Origin: CAZAPO01 sp044841755
GTDB lineage: Bacteria; Bacteroidota; Bacteroidia; Flavobacteriales; Flavobacteriaceae
Direction of reading: 5' to 3'
DNA length: 64,000 nucleotides
Assembly: GCA_044841755.1 (NCBI GenBank)
Contig: JAXOFM010000003.1
Coordinates: 350,321-414,320 of the forward strand
Under the pieces are notes generated by a model that had not been told where the DNA came from, did no database searches, and worked only from the letters and a program-made list of their open reading frames with translations. The translations under genes were made by a program, and so were the position numbers. Shown here piece after piece: positions 27,201 through 36,055 of this stretch (its first letter is position 1; the number at the start of each line of letters is the position of its first letter).

Positions 27201-28645
27201 TCCATGATCATATTTGGATCACTAACTACCAAATTACCATCAAAGATCTTATTACGAACATTACCACCAACTTTTACTCTGTTATATTCATAATCATTGT
27301 AACCAATACTAAAAACATCTCCATTAACGCTAGAGTTTAAGCTTTCAAGAGTGAACCCTGTTCCGTCAAGATCTACATTAAATGAAATCTTACCAAGGTT
27401 CTCATCATTTAGTAGTATCCCTATATCAAAATCATCCATGATCAAGTTTCCTTTATAGACAGGATTAACTGTGGTATCTAGATTTTGTATATGCAACCTT
27501 GAAATAAGTAATCCCAATTCTGAAGAAATCTCAACATCTATATCTAACTCTTGAGGCATAATGGTTGATATCCCTTCAATAGTAAATCTTCCCATATTAT
27601 CTACTATTGGGGGAATGGCATTGGTTAAAATATTAGGAAGCAGATTTTTTAAATCTCTGTTATCCGTTGAGAACTGTTCGAGATTAGCCTCCATAACAAA
27701 GGTATTCTCTTGCTTGTCAAATGAATTTTTAAACTCAAAATCTCCATCAATAAAAGATCTACCAGAAGTTCTAATAATTACATCTGTAGCTTCTAAGTCA
27801 TTAAGTGTACCTAATAGGTCTAAGCTTAAATTTATTGATTGATTTCTACCAAACTCATCAAAAAATATGTCTAGGTCACTTAACATGATATTTGAATCTC
27901 TAAAGCTTCCAGATATTTGAACACTATCAACAAAATGTTGTAAGTCTTCTCGATCATACTCGAACTTAAGATCACCCTTTAGCGTAGAATTTTTAGTGAT
28001 CATCTTAAGTTGCTCAAAGTTCATACCGCTTAAAGTATAAGTGAAGTTTGTAGACATGTCAGTAACAGATATTCCCCGATCATCAGTAAAGGAGAGTTTA
28101 TTTATTCTTGTACTAACATTTGGTCCTAGTATCAGAAAATCGGTAGCATTTATGTTAAGTTCACTCAGCGTAAAAACTTTATCTTCCTCCTTATTCTCGT
28201 CTATTAAGTGAAACTTACTGTCATTAATAGAAACATCAGAAGACGACATTAAGAAAGGATCAGTTCCTTCTTCCCTTGGTTGATCATCATCAAATTTTGC
28301 AACAAAAACATCAAGGTTAGTATCACGCTCATCCTTGTACGTCTTGATGAATAATTCCATTTCATAAACATCAATATCTCCAAACGTAAGTTTGTTATTA
28401 TATAATTTCCTAAAACTTAAAATTGAAGTATTCAGCTCTCCAATACTTACAAGCGTATCGTTATGGTGATCTTCAATATAAATTTCCTTCAATTCAATAT
28501 CACCATTAAATTGTAATCCAACTTTAGCAATATTTATATTGGTTCCAAAGTCTTCGTTAAGTTTTTTGGTAGCGTACTTACCTAAACGGGTTTGAACTGC
28601 AGGAATAGAAAATAATAACACCAATATGATGAAGAGTAACAGCAA
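24230..28645 (-). CDS. tamB: TamB-like translocation and assembly module protein
   Basis: The protein of at least 1471 residues has one N-terminal TM segment, a long repetitive beta-rich body (AsmA/TamB-like groove) and a C-terminal DUF490 domain (about 1060-1440) ending in a barrel-like strand region. It should span the periplasm and help lipid or outer-membrane protein traffic. The start is unclear: the frame is open back to a TAG at 28691-28693 with no ATG. TTG at 28645 gives MLLLFIILVLLF; CTG at 28663 gives MKIAAILLLLFII, which looks more natural. Divergent from tsaD, a common Bacteroidota arrangement. Confidence 0.87.
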   Translation of the reverse strand: MLLLFIILVLLFSIPAVQTRLGKYATKKLNEDFGTNINIAKVGLQFNGDIELKEIYIEDHHNDTLVSIGELNTSILSFRKLYNNKLTFGDIDVYEMELFIKTYKDERDTNLDVFVAKFDDDQPREEGTDPFLMSSSDVSINDSKFHLIDENKEEDKVFTLSELNINATDFLILGPNVSTRINKLSFTDDRGISVTDMSTNFTYTLSGMNFEQLKMITKNSTLKGDLKFEYDREDLQHFVDSVQISGSFRDSNIMLSDLDIFFDEFGRNQSINLSLDLLGTLNDLEATDVIIRTSGRSFIDGDFEFKNSFDKQENTFVMEANLEQFSTDNRDLKNLLPNILTNAIPPIVDNMGRFTIEGISTIMPQELDIDVEISSELGLLISRLHIQNLDTTVNPVYKGNLIMDDFDIGILLNDENLGKISFNVDLDGTGFTLESLNSSVNGDVFSIGYNDYEYNRVKVGGNVRNKIFDGNLVVSDPNMIMDFNGLIDFSENVKKYDFTANVEHANLRALNFSKNDTVSVLTSNVRMNMNASNMDDAVGSVRFRNTNYKNQNNEYYFEDFSISSRFEEEVRFIDVNSPDIVRGSLNGKFAFNDIIKLVDNSLGSIYANYQPHDIASDQFINFKFNIYNTIAEIFVPDLELGNNTFFEGRVESNAQNFKLVFNSPKIKLKDYQVDDIHLEVDNDNPVYNTFIQVDNINSKHYDISELSLINVTKNDTLFIKTDFKGGAENVDDFDLNLFYTINEENKSVLGFRKSNVTFKDNEWYINERKDEFNKIEFDRNFREITLKALRLSHDDEIMNLYGVVKDSTTKNINLDFDNVELAKVTPVIDSLSLAGSVNGKLNITQNLGVYIPTSNITIDNFKVNDFNLGSFNADISGNQSLINYTVDVSLKEDDNETLAVTGNLDFSGNRSTINLDIDFDKFILDPLNPFGEGVITNIRGEISGNAKVSGRLQRPQINGELSLDGGGISIPYLNIDYGFEDETIIDLERQSFVFNNARLTDSEFFSRATISGNVDHVNLSSWRLNLDIDSDRLLVLNTEYEEDALYYGRAFVAGNIYVQGPTDQLVIKAEVSSEEGTVFNIPMTDSQTFGDNSFIRIISEQEKYSQMTDEQEVLGQVKGLEMNFDLDVNENAEIEIIMDRGTGSSIKGRGNGGLLTTITTNGVFEMYGDFIISEGSYNFNYENVIEKQFNVVPGGTLVWDGDPLKAEINIEAVYDQIRANPSVLLENPINQSIPVEVKIHLTEELEKPNIDYDLSFPNVNSTLNSELQYRLNDKESKELQVIWLLLYGSFKSEISFDSQDAFGLVSDRIQSMLNEIISSKDGKVNLGLDFQLGQATPDFETDSRVGVTLSTKLSDNILVNGQVGVPIGGVSETVIAGNFEVEMLINEDRTLSLKFFNRENSIRYFGEQIGYTQGVGLSYNVEFDNLKELFQKVFSKKKMNEDVEEEPSSKFSPDFINYKKADSKKTTKVNN

Positions 28646-28875
28646 AATTGCTGCTATTTTCAGTGCTATTTTAATTACTTTTTTGATGCGCTAATAAAAT
28701 TATTAAATTCGTCAAAATATCCCTGTGTTTTATGCTATAAACTTATCTATTTTTAAAATCAGAATTCAGTTTATTAGCACTTATTTTTTTCATTTCTTTG
28801 TATATACGTTTAATTGTAAAGTACAGATGTTTATTTTCTTACAAAATAAACAATTATTATGCCTAAAAATTCTTA

Positions 28876-29898
28876 ATGAGCTCACAAAATATCTACATAT
28901 TAGGAATTGAATCTTCCTGCGACGATACTGCAGCTTCTGTTATTTACAACGGAAAGGTTTTAAGCAATGTTGTAGCCAATCAAAAGATACATGAAGAATA
29001 TGGCGGAGTTGTTCCTGAATTGGCTTCTAGAGCACATCAACAAAATATTGTTCCTGTGGTGCATCAGGCACTTGCAAAGGCAGGAATTACAAAAGAACAA
29101 CTCAACGCTATTGCATTTACCAGAGGCCCTGGTTTAATGGGTAGTTTATTAGTAGGGACTTCATTTGCCAAATCATTGGCATACGGATTAAATATTCCGC
29201 TAATAGACGTTAATCATATGCAAGCTCATATATTAGCACACTTCATTGAGGAAGAAGGTTTTGATAAACCTGAATTTCCCTTTTTAGCTATGACTATTTC
29301 AGGAGGTCATACGCAAATTGTTAGAGTAAACAGTTATTTTAATATGGAAGTACTTGGTGAAACTATTGATGATGCTGTTGGTGAAGCTTATGATAAAAGT
29401 GGTAAATTACTCGGTCTTGGTTATCCTGCTGGACCAGAAATGGATAAGCGAGCACAACAAGGAAATCCAAAAGCTTTTAAATTCACCAAACCAAGAGTCG
29501 ATGGTTTAAACTTTAGCTTTTCAGGTTTAAAAACTGCCATCCTTTATTTTGTACAAAGAGAAACTAAGAAGAATCCTGATTTTATAAAAGAAAATCTAAA
29601 CGATATTTGTGCCTCCATTCAATACACCATCATTGGAATTTTAATGGATAAAATAAAACTAGCTGTTAAAGAAACTGGAGTTAGTCAAATTGCTATTGGT
29701 GGTGGTGTTTCAGCAAATTCTGGCATTAGAAAAGCACTAAAAGATAGTGAGCACAAATTTGGATGGAAGACCTTTATCCCAAAGTTTGAATTCACGACAG
29801 ATAATGCTGCTATGATTGCCATTGTTGGTTATTTAAAATATTTAGAAGACGATTTTGCAAACCAAGATATAATGGCTTCAGCGAGATTGAAGATTTAG
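28876..29898 (+). CDS. tsaD: tRNA N6-adenosine threonylcarbamoyltransferase
   Basis: The 340-residue enzyme puts the threonylcarbamoyl group on A37 of ANN-decoding tRNAs, with TsaB and TsaE. N-terminus ILGIESSCDDTAASVI, iron-binding HMQAH near 114-118, SGGHTQIVRV near 141, and IGGGVSANSGIRKAL near 274. Length normal. It is the first of six closely spaced plus-strand genes; rsmE starts 1 nt after its stop. Confidence 0.97.
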   Translation: MSSQNIYILGIESSCDDTAASVIYNGKVLSNVVANQKIHEEYGGVVPELASRAHQQNIVPVVHQALAKAGITKEQLNAIAFTRGPGLMGSLLVGTSFAKSLAYGLNIPLIDVNHMQAHILAHFIEEEGFDKPEFPFLAMTISGGHTQIVRVNSYFNMEVLGETIDDAVGEAYDKSGKLLGLGYPAGPEMDKRAQQGNPKAFKFTKPRVDGLNFSFSGLKTAILYFVQRETKKNPDFIKENLNDICASIQYTIIGILMDKIKLAVKETGVSQIAIGGGVSANSGIRKALKDSEHKFGWKTFIPKFEFTTDNAAMIAIVGYLKYLEDDFANQDIMASARLKI

Positions 29899-29899
29899 C

Positions 29900-30604
29900 A
29901 TGCAACTATTCTACCATCCAGAAATAAACGAAACATCTGAGCACTTCACTTTCCCAAAGGAAGAAAGCAAACATATTACTAAAGTCCTTAGAAAAACTGA
30001 AGGAGATACGTTAAATATCACCAATGGAAAGGGCTGGTTATTCAAAGCTGAAATTACAATTGCAGATCAAAAGAATTGTCAGATAACAATTATTAATAAA
30101 GAGCTTCAACCTAAAAGAGCGTATTCGTTGCATCTTGCTGTAGCACCTACAAAAATGAACGATCGTTATGAATGGTTCTTAGAAAAAGCTACCGAAATTG
30201 GTATAGATAGCATCACTCCTATTATTTGTAATCATAGTGAACGAAAAGTTATCAAACCAGAACGATTTGAAAAGATACTAGAATCTGCAATGAAGCAGTC
30301 ACTAAATTGTTATTTACCTAAACTAAATGAAACTATTTCGTTTAAAGAGTTTCTAAATAAAGAACACAGCGGACAACTATATATTGCTCATTGTGAAGAA
30401 ACAGAAAGAAGATCTTTAAAACAAGAACTCAAACCAAAAGTAGATACTATTATTTTAATTGGGCCTGAGGGAGATTTTAGTGTTAAAGAAATTGAAATGG
30501 CTTTGGAACAGAATTTTATTCCTGTAACTTTGGGTAACACCAGATTACGAACAGAAACCGCTGCAATAGTAGCGTGTCATACTGCTGCTTTAATAAATGA
30601 ATAA
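29900..30604 (+). CDS. rsmE: 16S rRNA m3U1498 methyltransferase
   Basis: The 234-residue SPOUT methyltransferase has an N-terminal PUA-like domain (1-70) and the C-terminal trefoil-knot fold with the SAM-binding IGPEGDFSVKEIEMAL (near 194-209) and LGNTRLRTETAAIVA (near 214-228). Methylates U1498 of 16S rRNA. It overlaps the DUF4159 gene by 8 nt. Confidence 0.95.
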   Translation: MQLFYHPEINETSEHFTFPKEESKHITKVLRKTEGDTLNITNGKGWLFKAEITIADQKNCQITIINKELQPKRAYSLHLAVAPTKMNDRYEWFLEKATEIGIDSITPIICNHSERKVIKPERFEKILESAMKQSLNCYLPKLNETISFKEFLNKEHSGQLYIAHCEETERRSLKQELKPKVDTIILIGPEGDFSVKEIEMALEQNFIPVTLGNTRLRTETAAIVACHTAALINE

Positions 30605-31244
30605 ACTCCATATAACATTTATATTATCAATGCTCCTCGCTGCAAGTACTTTTGCGCAGGATATAGCCATTTTAAAATATCGTGGTGGTGGCGATTGGTA
30701 TAGCAACCCAACAGCACTACCCAATTTAATCGCATTCTGTAATGATAATATAGATACGAGGATTAACACCAGACCACAAACTGTTGAAGTCAATAGTGTT
30801 GACATTTTTCAGTTTCCGTTTATTCATATGACTGGTCATGGTAATGTATTCTTTAATGATGAAGATGTTGAGAATCTAAGAAATTATCTGCTTTCAGGAG
30901 GCTTTTTACACATAGATGACAACTACGGAATGGAGCCATATATTAAGCAAGAACTAAAAAAGGTATTCCCAAATAAAGAACTTACTGAAATACCAACTAC
31001 ACACGAAATATTTAATATAGTGTATGACTTTCCTCAAGGGTTACCAAAAATCCATGAGCATGATGGCCAACGTCCAGAGGCATTAGGTATTTTTCACGAG
31101 GACAGATTAGTTTTATTGTTTACCTATGAAAGTGACCTTGGAGATGGTTGGGAAGATCAGGAAATACATAACGACCCTCAAGACGTTCGGGAAAAAGCAC
31201 TAAAAATGGGTGCTAATATTGTTAAATATGCGTTTGAAAACTAA
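30597..31244 (+). CDS. Exported DUF4159 protein
   Basis: The 215-residue protein has a signal peptide (about 1-20, ending AASTFAQ). The mature part matches DUF4159: ILKYRGGGDWYSNPTALPNL, FIHMTGHGNVFF, LRNYLLSGGFLHIDDNYG and a C-terminal GDGWEDQEIHNDP. The fold is related to a glutamine amidotransferase-like/N-terminal Rossmann shape. Function unknown. It overlaps rsmE by 8 nt and precedes the TrmH gene by 2 nt. Confidence 0.88.
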   Translation: MNKLHITFILSMLLAASTFAQDIAILKYRGGGDWYSNPTALPNLIAFCNDNIDTRINTRPQTVEVNSVDIFQFPFIHMTGHGNVFFNDEDVENLRNYLLSGGFLHIDDNYGMEPYIKQELKKVFPNKELTEIPTTHEIFNIVYDFPQGLPKIHEHDGQRPEALGIFHEDRLVLLFTYESDLGDGWEDQEIHNDPQDVREKALKMGANIVKYAFEN

Positions 31245-31246
31245 AA

Positions 31247-31750
31247 ATGCAGCTTGACCATTACACTTCAAAATTCAAAAAGCACCTTTTTCCAATCACT
31301 TTGGTTTGTGACAATGTAACCAATGCACCTAATATTGGCAGTTTATTTAGAATCTGTGATGCTTTTGGAGTTGAGAAACTAATACTTTGTGGAGACCACA
31401 TTCCTCTAGGAAGAAAAATGACGAAAACCTCAAGAGCTACTGAAAAATATGTAGACTTTGAAGTTCAAGAATCGGCATCGAAGGCAGTTTCAGATTTAAA
31501 ATCTAAAGGTTTTCAAATTACGTCACTGGAAATTACGAATACAAGTAAACCAATTCATTCTTTCAAATTTCAAAGAGATCAACCAATTGCATTAATAATT
31601 GGTGATGAGAATTTTGGTATTTCAGAAGATATATTAAACCAATCTGACATACTCATTCATATAGAAATGTTCGGACAAAATAGTAGTATGAATGTTGTAC
31701 AAGCCACCAATATTGCTTTATATGAAATAACAAAGCAACTAATACCTTAG
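31247..31750 (+). CDS. TrmH/SpoU-family RNA 2'-O-methyltransferase
   Basis: The 167-residue SPOUT protein has motif 1 NAPNIGSLFRICDAFGVEKL (27-46), motif 2 IALIIGDENFGIS (about 112-124) and motif 3 IEMFGQNSSMNVVQATNIAL. It methylates a ribose in tRNA or rRNA; the target cannot be given. It lies in the translation-related run after tsaD and rsmE. Confidence 0.9.
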   Translation: MQLDHYTSKFKKHLFPITLVCDNVTNAPNIGSLFRICDAFGVEKLILCGDHIPLGRKMTKTSRATEKYVDFEVQESASKAVSDLKSKGFQITSLEITNTSKPIHSFKFQRDQPIALIIGDENFGISEDILNQSDILIHIEMFGQNSSMNVVQATNIALYEITKQLIP

Positions 31751-31767
31751 TTTTATATCTTTACTTT

Positions 31768-32856
31768 ATGAATTCCAAAATTATCTCTCAAGGCATCTTA
31801 AGGTCATTAGCAATCATTGCTGGAATTGCATTACTTGGATACTTTTTATATAAAATACAATCGGTTATTGTTTATATAGCCATTGCCTCTGTTACCTCGC
31901 TTATTGGTCTACCTATCGTACGATTTTTAAGAACTAAGCTAAAGTTTAAAAATACTTTTGCAGTTGTGGTTACCATGGTAATTCTTATAGCCTTTCTAGT
32001 TGGACTTATACGTTTGTTCATCCCGTTAATAATGGAACAAGGGCAAAATTTATCACTTTTAAATATTGAGGAGCTAGAAGGAAAAATTGAAGATCTTTAT
32101 TATCAATTTACCAGCTATTTTAACCTTACCAACTTTGATGTAGAACGTTCTATCAAAGAATCTAACATCCTCTCTAAGCTCGATTATTCAGTAATACCAA
32201 ATTTTTTAAATTCAGTAATTAGTGGACTTGGTAGCTTTAGCATTGGATTATTTTCGGTGATATTCATAGCTTTTTTCTTGTTGAAGGACAGCAAACTTTT
32301 GGAGCAAGGAATCTTGGTTCTTGTACCAGATAATAAAGAGGAACGTTCTATCAAATCGTTTGAAAAGATTAAAGTTTTATTATCTAGATACTTTGTTGGG
32401 TTGATCTTTCAAATACTTATTCTCTTTGTAATTTATGCAGCTGGGTTAATGATTTTTGGAGTAAAGAATGCCATAATCATTGCATTTTTATGCGCTCTGC
32501 TAAACCTAATTCCATATATAGGACCATTAATTAGTGCAGTACTTATGCTTACCCTGACTATGTCTAGCTTTTTAGGAGAAAGCTTTAGCGAAGTAATATT
32601 ACCTAATACATGGAAAGTAATGCTATTCTTTATCATTGGTCAACTAATAGACAACTTCTTCAGTCAACCAAAAATATTCTCTACTGCTACTAGGGCTCAT
32701 CCACTAGAAATATTCTTGGTAATCTTAATTGCCGGTATTTTATTTGGAGTTGTTGGACTTATAGTTGCTGTACCAGCATATACAGTCATTAAGGTGATTT
32801 TAAAGGAGTTTTTATCTGAAAATAAGATTGTAAAGCAGCTTACTAAGGATTTATAG
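31768..32856 (+). CDS. AI-2E family permease
   Basis: The 362-residue inner-membrane protein has about eight TM segments and the AI-2E signature LLNLIPYIGPLISAVLM (near 247-263) followed by GQLIDNFFSQPKIFS and HPLEIFLVILIAGILFG. Some members are Na+/H+ antiporters or export AI-2; function here is unassigned. Part of the tsaD-led run, 17 nt after the TrmH gene. Confidence 0.9.
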   Translation: MNSKIISQGILRSLAIIAGIALLGYFLYKIQSVIVYIAIASVTSLIGLPIVRFLRTKLKFKNTFAVVVTMVILIAFLVGLIRLFIPLIMEQGQNLSLLNIEELEGKIEDLYYQFTSYFNLTNFDVERSIKESNILSKLDYSVIPNFLNSVISGLGSFSIGLFSVIFIAFFLLKDSKLLEQGILVLVPDNKEERSIKSFEKIKVLLSRYFVGLIFQILILFVIYAAGLMIFGVKNAIIIAFLCALLNLIPYIGPLISAVLMLTLTMSSFLGESFSEVILPNTWKVMLFFIIGQLIDNFFSQPKIFSTATRAHPLEIFLVILIAGILFGVVGLIVAVPAYTVIKVILKEFLSENKIVKQLTKDL

Positions 32857-32863
32857 TATTACA

Positions 32864-34045
32864 TTGAATAAAAATATATTAAATACTGTAATTCAAGAAT
32901 TTATAAGCGATAATGTTTCCAAAGATGTCACTTCTTTTCTTTTGGAAAGTCATCACTTTGAAGGAGCATCAATAAAAGAGATTGTTGAACAGATTGAAGC
33001 GAAAAAACGATGTAAGTTAAAGCTTCCAACTTGGTATAATAACACTAACATTTATTACCCTAATAAACTCAATATTGAACAAACATCTTCTGAGGTCACG
33101 GCTAAATACAAGTCGGAAATTATTTCTGGAAATAGCATCATTGATCTTACTGGAGGTTTTGGAGTTGATTGTTATTACTTCTCAAAAGTATTCAAAAATG
33201 TAACCCATTGTGAGCTTAATAAAGAATTATCTGAAATAGCTAAGCATAACTTTCAAGTATTAAATGCAGAAAATGTAGAAAATGTAAATACTGATGGTAT
33301 TTCATACTTTCTAGAAAAAAAAAAGAAGTATGATTGGATTTACATAGATCCTTCCAGACGTAATGATATTAAAGGGAAAGTCTTTTATTTAAAGGATTGT
33401 TTACCTAATGTTCCAGAACATTTAGATCTGCTCTTCAATTATAGTGACAATATTCTTATCAAAGTTTCTCCAATGCTTGATTTAAGCATTGGAATATCTG
33501 AATTACAACATGTAAAGAACATTCATATAGTTGCAGTAAATAATGAAGTAAAAGAGGTGTTATTTGTTTTGGAAAGAGATTGCTCTTTAGGAATAGAAAT
33601 TAAAACAGTTAACTTTCAAAAAGAAAAAATTCAGGAGTTCAGTTTTTTACAAGAGAAAGAAAATGAAGCACTTGTCAACTTTGAAGAAGTTCAAAGTTAC
33701 CTTTACGAGCCTAACGCTGCTATTCTAAAATCAGGAGCGTTTAAAAGCGTAGCACAAATCTTAAAGACTGATAAACTACACCAACATTCACATTTATACA
33801 CATCAGAATCACTATTAAATTTTCCTGGAAGATCTTTTATAGTTGAGAAAGTTGTTCCCTACAACAAACGAAAAATCAAATCAATTTTAGAAAAGCAGCA
33901 AATAAATGTTTCTACCCGTAACTTCCCTGAATCTGTTATTCAATTAAAGAAAAAGTTCAAATTTAAAGATGGTGGAGATGATTATGTTTTCTTTACAACT
34001 AACCACAATAATGAGAAAGTAGTTATTTTTTGTAAAAAAGCTTAG
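32864..34045 (+). CDS. Class I SAM methyltransferase with THUMP-like C-terminal domain
   Basis: The 393-residue protein appears to start at a TTG (32864-32866), 7 nt after the permease stop. The SAM-binding motif I is SIIDLTGGFGVDCYYFSK (near 90-107), and the motif DWIYIDPSRRNDIKGK (near 160-175) is like the DPPxR of base methyltransferases. The C-terminal part resembles the THUMP-like domain found with Bacteroidota methyltransferases. RNA substrate likely. It is convergent with the bestrophin-like gene with no gap. Confidence 0.8.
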   Translation: MNKNILNTVIQEFISDNVSKDVTSFLLESHHFEGASIKEIVEQIEAKKRCKLKLPTWYNNTNIYYPNKLNIEQTSSEVTAKYKSEIISGNSIIDLTGGFGVDCYYFSKVFKNVTHCELNKELSEIAKHNFQVLNAENVENVNTDGISYFLEKKKKYDWIYIDPSRRNDIKGKVFYLKDCLPNVPEHLDLLFNYSDNILIKVSPMLDLSIGISELQHVKNIHIVAVNNEVKEVLFVLERDCSLGIEIKTVNFQKEKIQEFSFLQEKENEALVNFEEVQSYLYEPNAAILKSGAFKSVAQILKTDKLHQHSHLYTSESLLNFPGRSFIVEKVVPYNKRKIKSILEKQQINVSTRNFPESVIQLKKKFKFKDGGDDYVFFTTNHNNEKVVIFCKKA

Positions 34046-34783
34046 CTACCTATCTATTTTAAAATTCCTCAAATTAATATCATCCAATCCTTTATCATCA
34101 AAAGGATACTCCATATGATCTTGAATATTATAAAGTGAAATAAGTATAAACTCGCTCAAGATTACAACAAAATATGTGATCCAAATAGTGGTTTCCAACC
34201 CCACTCTATTGATAATGGTTGGAGTATAAATGAAAGGGAAAATGTAAATAAAGATCAAACAGTAAGCCTTTAAGCTTATTGGTGTTCTATGAATATGAAT
34301 AGCCTGTAGATTTTCAATGGCTTCATGAAGATCATTCATAAACCTAATTACTTTATCTCTTAAAGTTCTAGGGATAATATCCTTATTATCAATAATAAAT
34401 AGATAAACCTTATTAACTACCTCATCAAGATCATTAGTATCATGACCTTTGTATGCCAAATGTTCAATGGTTCTATCACTAATTTCTAATAAAATTGAAG
34501 ATATTTCGGCTTTCTTTTCATCTGTAAAGGTTGGAGCGCTCATAAAAAAGTAATCTACAGTTTTTATAGCAGCTCTAAACTGACTTAAATGTTCTAAAGC
34601 TTTTTCTCTTCTTCTAAACGAACTTCTTATGGTAAAAACCAACGGAAAAACAATAGCAATACTAATTAAGGTAAGATCTATATTGTAGTTAATGTTAAAC
34701 TTATAAGCAAAATACAAGGTTGCAATAGCTATTAGCATTGCTACAACGGTTCGTTTATTAAAAACTGTAACATATTGATCCAT
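34046..34783 (-). CDS. Bestrophin-like membrane protein
   Basis: The 245-residue protein has two N-terminal TM segments (about 12-52), a helical middle and two C-terminal TM segments (about 165-215). It ends with NIQDHMEYPFDDKGLDDINL, like the bestrophin/RFP-TM C-terminus. Bestrophins are pentameric anion channels. The family link is by resemblance only. Its stop abuts the methyltransferase gene. Confidence 0.62.
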   Translation of the reverse strand: MDQYVTVFNKRTVVAMLIAIATLYFAYKFNINYNIDLTLISIAIVFPLVFTIRSSFRRREKALEHLSQFRAAIKTVDYFFMSAPTFTDEKKAEISSILLEISDRTIEHLAYKGHDTNDLDEVVNKVYLFIIDNKDIIPRTLRDKVIRFMNDLHEAIENLQAIHIHRTPISLKAYCLIFIYIFPFIYTPTIINRVGLETTIWITYFVVILSEFILISLYNIQDHMEYPFDDKGLDDINLRNFKIDR

Positions 34784-34826
34784 AGAAGACTAAAAACATT
34801 ATATTTGTTAAAGCAGATACAAGATA

Positions 34827-35888
34827 ATGAAAAAACTCAATCTTCTTCTTTTTCTATTTTTCGGAACATTTTGTATAAGTCCTATTTCGTCACAAGTTGA
34901 CACAATTCAATCTGATTTCAAAAAGCCTGCAAAACTCTTTAGAAGTCAAACCGTTCTTCCTATTAAGCTTAGTTATTCAAATAAAGTCCTGAAGAATAAA
35001 ACCAATGATAGTACTTATATGAAAACTAACTTTTCATATATGGATGAAAAGAATTCGTGGGATTCATTAGAAATTGAGATAAGAGCTAGAGGAAATTTTA
35101 GAAAAAACAACTGTTACTTTACACCAGTTAAGATAAGTATTGAAAAAGAAAATGCTAAAGGAACCCTACTTAAAGGGAACAAAAAGCTAAAATTAGTACT
35201 CCCTTGTAAGACTGATAAATTTGGACATGACTATATCTTGAAGGAATATTTAGCTTATAAATTTTATGAGGTATTGTCTCCTTTTAGCTTTAAAACAAGG
35301 TTGGTAGATATAAACTACGAAGAATTAAGAGGGAAAAAGCCAAAAAATCATGACATTATTGGGTTCATTATTGAAGATGATAAAAATGTTGCTAAGAGGA
35401 CTAATGGTAAAATTCTAAAATCTAAAGTCCATCCTTTAGAGCAAGATTCTGAAAATTGTGTTAGACATGCATTTTTTCAGTATATGATAGGGAATATAGA
35501 TTTTTCTTCTACGTATCAACATAATGCTGATCTCATCTATAAGGACAATAAGATCTTTCCCGTACCTTACGATTTTGATATGTCAGGGCTAGTTAATACC
35601 AATTATTCCGATATGCTTGCACCTCAATTAGAAAAAATGAACATTAGAGATGTTACGGTAAGAAAGTATAGAGGCTTTACGCGTCATATTGATGTTTTTA
35701 ACTCTATTAGGCAAGAATATCTCGATAAAAAAGATGACATTTTGCAATGTATTGAAGAGGTAGAGTCACTTTTCAATAGTAAAACTCAATTCCAGAATAC
35801 AAAAGAATACATACGCTCTTTCTATAAGATTTTAGCAGATGATGAATTATATGTTGAACATATAGTTTCTAAAGCAAGAACAAAATAA
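34827..35888 (+). CDS. Secreted CotH-like protein
   Basis: The 353-residue protein has a signal peptide (about 1-22, ending CISPISSQ). The mature part has features of CotH kinase-like proteins: EIRARGNFRKNNCYF (near 84-98), KLKLVLPCKTDKFGHDYILK with an invariant-looking Lys, and PVPYDFDMSGLVNTNY (near 247-262) where the DFD could bind metal. CotH proteins are atypical extracellular protein kinases. Distant match, activity not implied. It is the last chromosomal gene before the tRNA-Arg remnant. Confidence 0.55.
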   Translation: MKKLNLLLFLFFGTFCISPISSQVDTIQSDFKKPAKLFRSQTVLPIKLSYSNKVLKNKTNDSTYMKTNFSYMDEKNSWDSLEIEIRARGNFRKNNCYFTPVKISIEKENAKGTLLKGNKKLKLVLPCKTDKFGHDYILKEYLAYKFYEVLSPFSFKTRLVDINYEELRGKKPKNHDIIGFIIEDDKNVAKRTNGKILKSKVHPLEQDSENCVRHAFFQYMIGNIDFSSTYQHNADLIYKDNKIFPVPYDFDMSGLVNTNYSDMLAPQLEKMNIRDVTVRKYRGFTRHIDVFNSIRQEYLDKKDDILQCIEEVESLFNSKTQFQNTKEYIRSFYKILADDELYVEHIVSKARTK

Positions 35889-35911
35889 CCAAGTAATATT
35901 TTTATAAAACA

Positions 35912-35943
35912 AAAAAGCCTTACTAGAAATAGTAAGGCTTTTT
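35912..35943. terminator. Bidirectional terminator before tRNA-Arg remnant
   Basis: Perfect 14-bp stem AAAAAGCCTTACTA / TAGTAAGGCTTTTT with a GAAA loop; T-runs on both strands. It ends the CotH-like gene, and on minus it would have ended the original tRNA transcript. Confidence 0.9.
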
Positions 35944-36005
35944 GTGATCGCGACAGGATTCGAAACTGACAGTCTCCCTATTAGGTAAATATACTATTCG
36001 TCTGA
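35943..36005 (-). pseudogene. Decayed 3' copy of tRNA-Arg(TCT), candidate old attachment site
   Basis: The first 22 nt are identical to the 3' end of the intact tRNA-Arg at 48691. The rest still aligns through the anticodon arm and D arm with a 2-nt gap and many changes. It shares with the copy at 43091 an A where the intact gene has G in the anticodon stem. It marks the left end of accessory DNA. Confidence 0.75.
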
Positions 36006-36055
36006 ATGGTATGTATTCTATCCTCTAATATTTCAGTGTTGTGTGTAATTTTGAA

